NCBI GenBank assembly: GCA_964243295.1
Contig: CAXTEJ010000001.1
Coordinates: 1-64,000, forward strand
DNA length: 64,000 nucleotides
Reading direction: 5' to 3'
From: CAXTEJ01 sp964243295
GTDB lineage: Bacteria; Actinomycetota; Actinomycetes; Actinomycetales; Angustibacteraceae
In this document: positions 58,830 through 64,000 of the stretch, piece after piece
How the letters are laid out: each line of letters opens with the position of its first letter
Position numbering within the stretch: position 1 is the first letter of the stretch
Program-made: the position numbers and the translations under genes
The notes under the pieces: generated by a model
What the model was told of the DNA's origin: nothing
Database searches by the model: none
What the model saw: the letters and a program-made list of their open reading frames with translations, nothing else

Positions 58830-60128
58830 ATGGGCGACCCGCTGTTCCGCACCACCATCCGCAGCGTGCTCGACGCGGTCGAGGACGCGTCGCCGGTCGA
58901 GGCGGTGGAGGCCGCGACGCGTGAGCTGTCCGCGGGCCTGGGCGCGTCATCGGCGTCGTTCCTGATCGCCGACCTGTCCGGCCGCGCTCTGGTGCGGATG
59001 CCCTCCTTCCGCGGCGCGGTCGACGGGGCGCCCGCGGACGAGGCGGCCGCTGCAGCCGGTCGCGGCTCGCAGCGCGACGCGCAGGAGGTGACGGAGAGCC
59101 TCCCGCTGGGGGACGGGCCGGCCACCGAGGCGCTGCGCACCCAGGCGGTGGTCGTCGTCCCGCCCGGCGAGGGCGGCAACGCGACCGCCACACCGAGCTG
59201 GACGGTGCTCGCCCCGGTGACCGAGCGCGGCGAGGCACTGGGGCTGCTCGAGCTCGTCGTCCCGGCCGAGCCGACGTCCGAGGCGCTCGCCGACATCGCC
59301 CGGACGGCGCACGTGCTCGCCTTCGTCGTCGTGGCCGGCCGCCGCCACACCGACGTCTACGAGTGGGCCTCGCGCAGCGTGCCGTACTCGCTGTCGGCGG
59401 AGATCCAGCGCCGCCTGCTGCCGGCGGGCTACACCTGCGAGACCGGCTCGTTCACGCTCTCGGGGTGGCTGGAGCCCTCGGCCAGCGTCGGTGGCGACAC
59501 CTACGACTACAGCCTCGACCGCGACGTGCTGCACCTGTCGGTGACCGACGCCATGGGTCACGGCGTCGACAGCTCGCTCACGGCCACGCTGTGCGTCGGC
59601 AACCTGCGCAACGCCCGGCGCTACGGGCTCTCGCTGCAGGAGCAGGCCGCGGCAGCCAACGAGGGCCTGTGCGCCCACGTGCCGTCGGTGCCCGCCGACA
59701 GCTTCTGCACCGGCCTGGTCGGTCGCCTCGACCTCACCACCGGGGTGCTCGAGCTGGTCAACGCCGGTCACGTGGCGCCGTACCTGCTGCACGACGGCAC
59801 CGTCGTGCCGGTCGAGCTTGACGCCGACCTGCCGTTCGGCTTCTTCCCCGACACCGTCTACCGCACCACCAGCCTCGAGCTCGAGCCGGGCGACCGGCTG
59901 GTGCTCGTGACCGACGGCATGCTCGAGCGCAATGCCGCCGACCTCGACATGTCGACCGCCATCGCCGCCACGGCCCACCAGCACCCCCGTGAGGCCACCC
60001 GCGCGCTGACCGACCTCGTCCTCGAGGCCACCGGCCATGCCCTCGCGGACGACGCGACGCTGCTGATGCTCGACTGGCACCCGACGAACGGGCGCGACCG
60101 CGCCACCCGCGCCGGAGCGGCCGTGTGA
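58830..60128 (+). CDS. PP2C (SpoIIE-type) serine phosphatase
   Basis: A 432-aa phosphatase. Residues ~20-180 look like a GAF-like sensor. The C-terminal domain has PP2C signatures SVGGDTYDYSLD, VTDAMGHGVDSSLTATLCVG, NAGHVAPYLLHDGT, LVLVTDGMLERNAAD and DDATLLMLDWH. It would dephosphorylate an anti-sigma antagonist; no partner gene is adjacent. Leaderless start supported by TATCCT. Confidence 0.88.
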   Translation: MGDPLFRTTIRSVLDAVEDASPVEAVEAATRELSAGLGASSASFLIADLSGRALVRMPSFRGAVDGAPADEAAAAAGRGSQRDAQEVTESLPLGDGPATEALRTQAVVVVPPGEGGNATATPSWTVLAPVTERGEALGLLELVVPAEPTSEALADIARTAHVLAFVVVAGRRHTDVYEWASRSVPYSLSAEIQRRLLPAGYTCETGSFTLSGWLEPSASVGGDTYDYSLDRDVLHLSVTDAMGHGVDSSLTATLCVGNLRNARRYGLSLQEQAAAANEGLCAHVPSVPADSFCTGLVGRLDLTTGVLELVNAGHVAPYLLHDGTVVPVELDADLPFGFFPDTVYRTTSLELEPGDRLVLVTDGMLERNAADLDMSTAIAATAHQHPREATRALTDLVLEATGHALADDATLLMLDWHPTNGRDRATRAGAAV

Positions 60129-60138
60129 CACGCCTGAG

Positions 60139-60158
60139 GCGGCTGCTGCCCCAGCCGC
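60139..60158 (+). terminator. Hairpin after the PP2C gene
   Basis: GCGGCTG and CAGCCGC form a 7-bp stem with a 6-nt loop, 10 nt after the stop. Confidence 0.5.
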
Positions 60159-60230
60159 GCTGACCGGGCCGGGGCGAGGTGGTCGGCTAGGCTGACCCCC
60201 TCCCAGCAGCGGTCAGCGAGAGGTCGGGTC

Positions 60231-61436
60231 ATGTCGTCGACGGTGGCTGCGGCGACCGAGGTCGGCGCCGGCGGGGTCGCCTCCTGGCGCTCGCGCGAGT
60301 CGCTGCGGCGGCGGCTCGCCCTCGTCGGCCCGGTCGACGGGTCACGGCTCGCCGGTCTCGACGGGCTGCGGGGCATCGCGGTGCTCTACGTCGTCCTCGA
60401 CCACGCGCACGTCGACCGCTCGCTGCACCGGATCTTCTCGATCGGTGGCGCCGCCGGGGTGACGACGTTCTTCGTGCTCTCGGGCTTCCTGATCAGCTCG
60501 CTGCTGCTGCGCGAGCACGACGTGCACGGCCGCGTCGACCTGCCTGCCTTCTGGGGACGCCGGGCGCTGCGGCTGCTGCCGGCGCTGTGGCTGTGGCTGG
60601 CCGTCCTCACGCTGGTGTTCTGGCGGGCGGGGTGGACCGAGCTCGGTTTCTTCCTCGACGAGCTGGTCAAGCCGGTCTTCTTCTACTACTCCGACTTCGC
60701 GGTGCTGAACCGCGGCCTCGGGCCGGTGGGCCACACCTGGTCGCTGTCGGTCGAGGAGCAGTTCTACCTGCTGTGGCCGCCGCTGCTGCTCGCGCTGCTG
60801 TGGGCCACCGGCCGACGTCCCGGCCGGACCGGGCCGCGGCTGCTGACCGTCGTGCTCGTGCTGCTGGCGCTCGTCGGGGCGTGGTGGCGGCTCAAGGTGG
60901 GCCAGCAGCCGGACGGCGAGCTCATCTCACCCCGCCGCCCCGACACCAACGCCGTCTCGCTGGTCGCCGGGGCGGCGGTCGCGGCAGCCGTGCGGTCCGG
61001 CTGGACCCCGCCGGCCGCGATGCGGTTCCTGGCCTGGCCCGCCGTCCTCGGCATGCTGGTCATCCCGCGCGTCGAGCCGGTGCAGGGTGCGCTGCACCCC
61101 ACCAACGCCGTGCTGCTGCTGACGGTGCTGGCGCTCGTGACCGTCACCGGCTGCCTGGCGCCGGGGTCGAGGGCCTTTACCAGCACGCCGCTGCGGTCGG
61201 TCGGGGCCGTGTCGTACGGCTTCTACCTGTGGCACTTCCCGCTCATGACGGCCTTCACCGGCGGGCTGTTCCAGCCGTTCGGCGACCGTGAGGTCGTGAC
61301 CAACGTGACCATCGCCTTCGGCGCGCTGGTGGTCGCCTACGCCTCCTTCGTGCTGATGGAGCGGCCGCTGATGCGCCGCTACCGCGGCCGTCTCGAGCGG
61401 GTGCACCTCGGCACCCGTGAGGTGCGCGGCGCCTGA
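60231..61436 (+). CDS. Membrane acyltransferase (OafA/acyltransferase-3 family)
   Basis: A 401-aa integral membrane protein with about ten segments. Acyltransferase-3 marks: LAGLDGLRGIAVLYVVLDHA, TTFFVLSGFLISSLLLRE, FWGRRALRLLPALWLWLAVL and GPVGHTWSLSVEEQFYLLWP. The SGNH domain found in some homologues is absent. It O-acylates a surface glycan or secreted sugar. A -10 TAGGCT at 60188-60193 gives a leader of about 30 nt. Confidence 0.92.
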   Translation: MSSTVAAATEVGAGGVASWRSRESLRRRLALVGPVDGSRLAGLDGLRGIAVLYVVLDHAHVDRSLHRIFSIGGAAGVTTFFVLSGFLISSLLLREHDVHGRVDLPAFWGRRALRLLPALWLWLAVLTLVFWRAGWTELGFFLDELVKPVFFYYSDFAVLNRGLGPVGHTWSLSVEEQFYLLWPPLLLALLWATGRRPGRTGPRLLTVVLVLLALVGAWWRLKVGQQPDGELISPRRPDTNAVSLVAGAAVAAAVRSGWTPPAAMRFLAWPAVLGMLVIPRVEPVQGALHPTNAVLLLTVLALVTVTGCLAPGSRAFTSTPLRSVGAVSYGFYLWHFPLMTAFTGGLFQPFGDREVVTNVTIAFGALVVAYASFVLMERPLMRRYRGRLERVHLGTREVRGA

Positions 61437-61510
61437 CGCCCGTGCCGGCCCGCGGTGTGCACTCACCCGGACGGAGCAACCGTGTCGCGCTGCGGCTGGC
61501 AGACCCAACC

Positions 61511-61523
61511 TGACGTAACGTCA
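61511..61523. promoter_or_regulatory. Palindrome TGACGTAACGTCA upstream of beta-helix gene 2
   Basis: TGACGT-A-ACGTCA is a perfect palindrome 117 nt before the start. The shape suits a MerR- or bZIP-like dimeric site; no cognate regulator is known in the window. Confidence 0.45.
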
Positions 61524-61639
61524 ATGGTTCACGGGCAGTGACGGGCTCCTGGCAACCGGGTGCCTGTCGTCAAGGCGCTGTCCTTCGTGGTCGATGACGA
61601 CCTCACGCCGTCACCCTCCCTCCCGAAGGACACAGTCCC

Positions 61640-62749
61640 ATGCGCTCCTCGCTCCGTCCCGGCCGCACGCTGCCCGCAGCGACCCTGCTGGGCGCGCTGG
61701 CCGCCGCCACCCTGGTCGCCCCCCATGCCCTCAGCGCCGAGCCGGCCTCGGCCGACGGCCGCACGGTCACGGTCGGCCCGTCCATCAGCGGCCCCCAGCT
61801 GACCGACGTCCTCGAGCAGCTGCAGCCCGGCGACACCCTCGAGCTGGCTCCCGGCACCTACCGCACCGGCTACGTCATCCCGAACCCGGCGACGCTCGCC
61901 GTGCGGGAGAGGATGAGCCCCGGCCGTCCCGACGCGCCGATCACCGTCCGCGCCGCCGACCCGGCCAACCGCCCGCTGCTGCTCGGCGAGCTCAAGCTGT
62001 GGGGCGCGAGCTACTGGGTCATCGACGGGCTGCGCGTGCAGGCCGTCGACGCCGGCCGCGACGCCCTCTTCATGGGCGGCGGCACCGGGTGGGTCGTGCG
62101 CAACAGCGAGTTCAGCGGGGCGCTGAAGACCGGGGCCTACTCCAACGTCAGCATCGGCTCCGACATCTACGGCACCGGCGCACCCAGCAAGTTCGCCTTC
62201 ACCGGCAACTGCGTGCACGACGCCGCCCGGTCGACACGCGTCAACACCGACCACAACGTCTACGTCAACTACCCGGGCACTCCCGGCTCGGGCGGCGTGA
62301 TCTCGCGCAACGTCATCTTCAACCACGTCAACGGCGTGGGGATCAAGATCGGCAACGGCGGGGCGGTGCGCGCGCCCGGCCCGTGGAACGTCAAGGTCGA
62401 GTACAACACCATCGCCCAGGGCGGCCGGCAGATCCTGCTGCACGCCGACGTCCGCGACAACACGATGAGCCGCAACCTGCTCGCCGCCTCGACGGAGAGG
62501 TTCACGAAGGTCAACGAGACGACCTCGGTCTACTTCAACCTCGTGGTCGGCAAGGGCAACGTCATGGCCAACAACTACGCCGCCGGCTCGACGAGGTTCT
62601 CCTTCGGCACCAACGTGGCGCTGCAGGGCTTCAACGCCGTGCGCTCGAGCCCCGGCTTCACCAGCACCGGCTGCGGTGGCTTCAAGCCGAGCAACCCGGT
62701 CGCCGCCGCCTTCGGCCGGTACGCCGGCACGGCCTACGCTCGGCGCTGA
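61640..62749 (+). CDS. Secreted right-handed parallel beta-helix protein 2
   Basis: A 369-aa exported protein, clearly paralogous to the product at 57662: LKLWGASYWVIDGLRVQAVD, NVIFNHVNGVGIKIGNGG and ADPANRPLLLGELKLWG align without gaps. The signal peptide is TLLGALAAATLVAPHALSAE. GAAGGA lies upstream of the ATG. Its regulation differs from that of paralogue 1: the leader is longer and contains the TGACGTAACGTCA palindrome. Confidence 0.82.
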   Translation: MRSSLRPGRTLPAATLLGALAAATLVAPHALSAEPASADGRTVTVGPSISGPQLTDVLEQLQPGDTLELAPGTYRTGYVIPNPATLAVRERMSPGRPDAPITVRAADPANRPLLLGELKLWGASYWVIDGLRVQAVDAGRDALFMGGGTGWVVRNSEFSGALKTGAYSNVSIGSDIYGTGAPSKFAFTGNCVHDAARSTRVNTDHNVYVNYPGTPGSGGVISRNVIFNHVNGVGIKIGNGGAVRAPGPWNVKVEYNTIAQGGRQILLHADVRDNTMSRNLLAASTERFTKVNETTSVYFNLVVGKGNVMANNYAAGSTRFSFGTNVALQGFNAVRSSPGFTSTGCGGFKPSNPVAAAFGRYAGTAYARR

Positions 62750-62810
62750 CCCTCGGCTCGGCCGCCCGGCTGAGCGCCGTCCAGGTGGCATCGCGGCATC
62801 GGTTGCGTAC

Positions 62811-62830
62811 GGTTACCGGCCAGTAGCATC
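62811..62830. promoter_or_regulatory. Operator copy upstream of the acyl-CoA dehydrogenase gene (distal)
   Basis: GGTTACCGGCCAGTAGCATC, related to 62834-62851 and 27405-27424. It overlaps a possible -10 (TAGCAT, 62824-62829). Confidence 0.5.
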
Positions 62831-62833
62831 ATG

Positions 62834-62851
62834 GGTTACCGACCGGTAACC
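62834..62851. promoter_or_regulatory. Operator palindrome upstream of the acyl-CoA dehydrogenase gene (proximal)
   Basis: GGTTACCGACCGGTAACC has perfect 8-bp arms around a 2-nt centre. Typical size and shape for a TetR-type repressor of fatty-acid genes. Confidence 0.7.
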
Positions 62852-62887
62852 TCGCGCCGCACGCCTCACCGCCCGGAGGGACCCGCC

Positions 62888-64000
62888 ATGGGCCACTACT
62901 CGTCCAACGTCCGCGACCTCGAGTTCAACCTGTTCGAGGTGCTGGGCCGCCAGCAGGTGCTCGGCACCGGTCCCTACGCCGACATCGACGTCGACACGGC
63001 GCGCGAGATGGTGCGCGAGGTGGCCCGGCTGTCGGAGAACGAGCTGGCCGCGTCGCTGGTCGAGTCCGACCGCAACCCCCCGGTGTTCGACCCCGCCACC
63101 CACGAGGTCGCCCTGCCCGAGGCGTTCCGGCGCAGCTACCAGGCCTACCTTGACGCCGAGTGGTGGCGCACCGACATCCCCGCCGAGCTCGGCGGCACGG
63201 TGATCCCCCCGTCGCTGCGCTGGGCGCTCGCCGAGATGGTGCTCGGCTCGAACCCCGCGGTGCACATGTACTCCTCCGGCTTCGCGTTCTCCAAGGTGCT
63301 CTACCTGCACGGCACGCCCGACCAGCGGCGGCTGGCCCAGCACACCGTCGACCAGCGGTGGGGCGCGACGATGGTGCTCACCGAGCCCGATGCCGGGTCG
63401 GACGTCGGCGCCGCCCGCACCAGGGCCGTGCAGCAGCCCGACGGCAGCTGGCACATCACCGGCGTCAAGCGCTTCATCACCAGCGCCGAGGCCGACATCT
63501 TCGACAACGTCATCCACTTCGTGCTCGCCCGCCGCGAGGGCGCCGGCCCCGGCACCAAGGGCCTGAGCCTGTTCGTCGTGCCCAAGCGGCACGTCGACCT
63601 CGAGACCGGCGCCATGGGCGAGCGCAACGGCGCGTTCGTCACCCACGTCGAGCACAAGATGGGCCTGAAGGTCTCGACCACCTGCGAGGTGCGCTTCGGC
63701 GAGGTCGACGGCATCCCGGCCGTGGGCACGCTGCTCGGCGACGTCCACGACGGCATCGCGCAGATGTTCACGATCATCGAGTTCGCCCGCATGATGGTCG
63801 GCACCAAGGCCATCGCGACGCTGTCGACCGGCTACCTGAACGCCCTGGCCTTCGCCAAGACGCGGGTGCAGGGCGCCGACCTCACGCAGCTGACCGACAA
63901 GACCGCGCCGCGCGTCACGATCACCCACCACCCCGACGTCCGCCGGTCGCTGATGACGCAGAAGGCGTACGCCGAGGGCCTGCGCGCGCTCGTGCTCTAC
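62888..64000 (+). CDS. Acyl-CoA dehydrogenase, FadE5-like (3' end beyond window)
   Basis: 371 codons are present, starting MGHYSSNVRDLEFNLFEVLG. The FAD/substrate motif ATMVLTEPDAGSDVGAARTR and the segment ARMMVGTKAIATLSTGYLNA are typical of the long (about 600-aa) FadE5-type acyl-CoA dehydrogenases of actinomycetes, which oxidise fatty acyl-CoA with FAD and pass electrons to ETF. GGAGGG precedes the ATG. The gene runs off the window. Two operator-like palindromes precede it. Confidence 0.93.
   Translation, partial: MGHYSSNVRDLEFNLFEVLGRQQVLGTGPYADIDVDTAREMVREVARLSENELAASLVESDRNPPVFDPATHEVALPEAFRRSYQAYLDAEWWRTDIPAELGGTVIPPSLRWALAEMVLGSNPAVHMYSSGFAFSKVLYLHGTPDQRRLAQHTVDQRWGATMVLTEPDAGSDVGAARTRAVQQPDGSWHITGVKRFITSAEADIFDNVIHFVLARREGAGPGTKGLSLFVVPKRHVDLETGAMGERNGAFVTHVEHKMGLKVSTTCEVRFGEVDGIPAVGTLLGDVHDGIAQMFTIIEFARMMVGTKAIATLSTGYLNALAFAKTRVQGADLTQLTDKTAPRVTITHHPDVRRSLMTQKAYAEGLRALVLY

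Noticed and set aside
61530..61600. SAM-type riboswitch before beta-helix gene 2
   Set aside because: GGCAACC...GGTGCC looks like part of an S-box, but the remaining conserved helices and downstream core are missing and the gene has no link to methionine.

Overview
The window is a 64 kb piece of a very GC-rich chromosome from an actinomycete. The signs are a dnaK-grpE-dnaJ-hspR operon with HAIR operators, many GTG starts, stop/start overlaps of the GTGA/ATGA type, probable leaderless genes, two LLM-class (F420/flavin type) oxidoreductases, PRC-barrel/DUF2382 stress proteins and a FadE5-type acyl-CoA dehydrogenase. I cannot name the genus from sequence alone. Gene density is high and most of the window reads as ordinary chromosome; the exceptions are an AT-richer segment next to a tRNA-Gly (34.0-36.2 kb) and several repeat-bearing gaps.

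Layout. 0-6.4 kb: clpB (minus, with HAIR operator), a small molybdopterin oxidoreductase coupled to a flavin reductase, and a coupled SDR/zinc alcohol dehydrogenase pair. 6.6-13.3 kb: methyltransferase, large FAD/Fe-S D-2-hydroxyacid dehydrogenase, GNAT, and a four-gene PRC-barrel/DUF2382/membrane-protein operon closed by a strong hairpin. 13.4-22.9 kb: nagA, a multi-sensor PP2C phosphatase, the heat-shock operon dnaK-grpE-dnaJ-hspR (minus), an L,D-transpeptidase and a GNAT. 23-26.4 kb: a thiamine-precursor ECF transporter (YkoEDC type) under a TPP riboswitch, then small genes. 26.5-33.9 kb: YbaK-type deacylase, a membrane Fe-S oxidoreductase with a palindromic operator, a minisatellite, a ThuA-like gene, an esterase, an epimerase/TetR divergent pair and dcd. 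34-38.4 kb: tRNA-Gly(CCC), an orphan gene of foreign composition, a broken HPt domain, and a TetR/MFS exporter pair with an assembly gap in the TetR gene. 38.4-54.9 kb: hydrolase, tryptophan 2,3-dioxygenase, a ten-gene transport/oxidoreductase operon, a duplicated segment around a lipoprotein gene, an M15 peptidase, a flavin monooxygenase, and an MFS exporter coupled to kynureninase. 55-64 kb: Ski2-like helicase, two paralogous secreted beta-helix proteins bracketing a PP2C phosphatase and an acyltransferase, and the 5' part of an acyl-CoA dehydrogenase gene cut by the window end.

The most interesting unit is the operon at 40610-48948. A branched-chain-amino-acid-type ABC importer is translationally coupled to a Rid protein lacking the usual carboxylate-binding arginine, two LLM oxidoreductases, an Lrp/AsnC regulator and a TIGR04076-type protein. 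The pairing of an LLM enzyme with a Rid protein recalls the Rut pyrimidine pathway, but the rest differs, so I infer uptake and oxidative breakdown of an unknown small, probably nitrogen-containing, compound. Regulatory signals that can be read directly include three HAIR sites, a TPP riboswitch with a Shine-Dalgarno-sequestering hairpin, paired TetR operators, and a palindrome shared by two genes likely to belong to fatty-acid oxidation.
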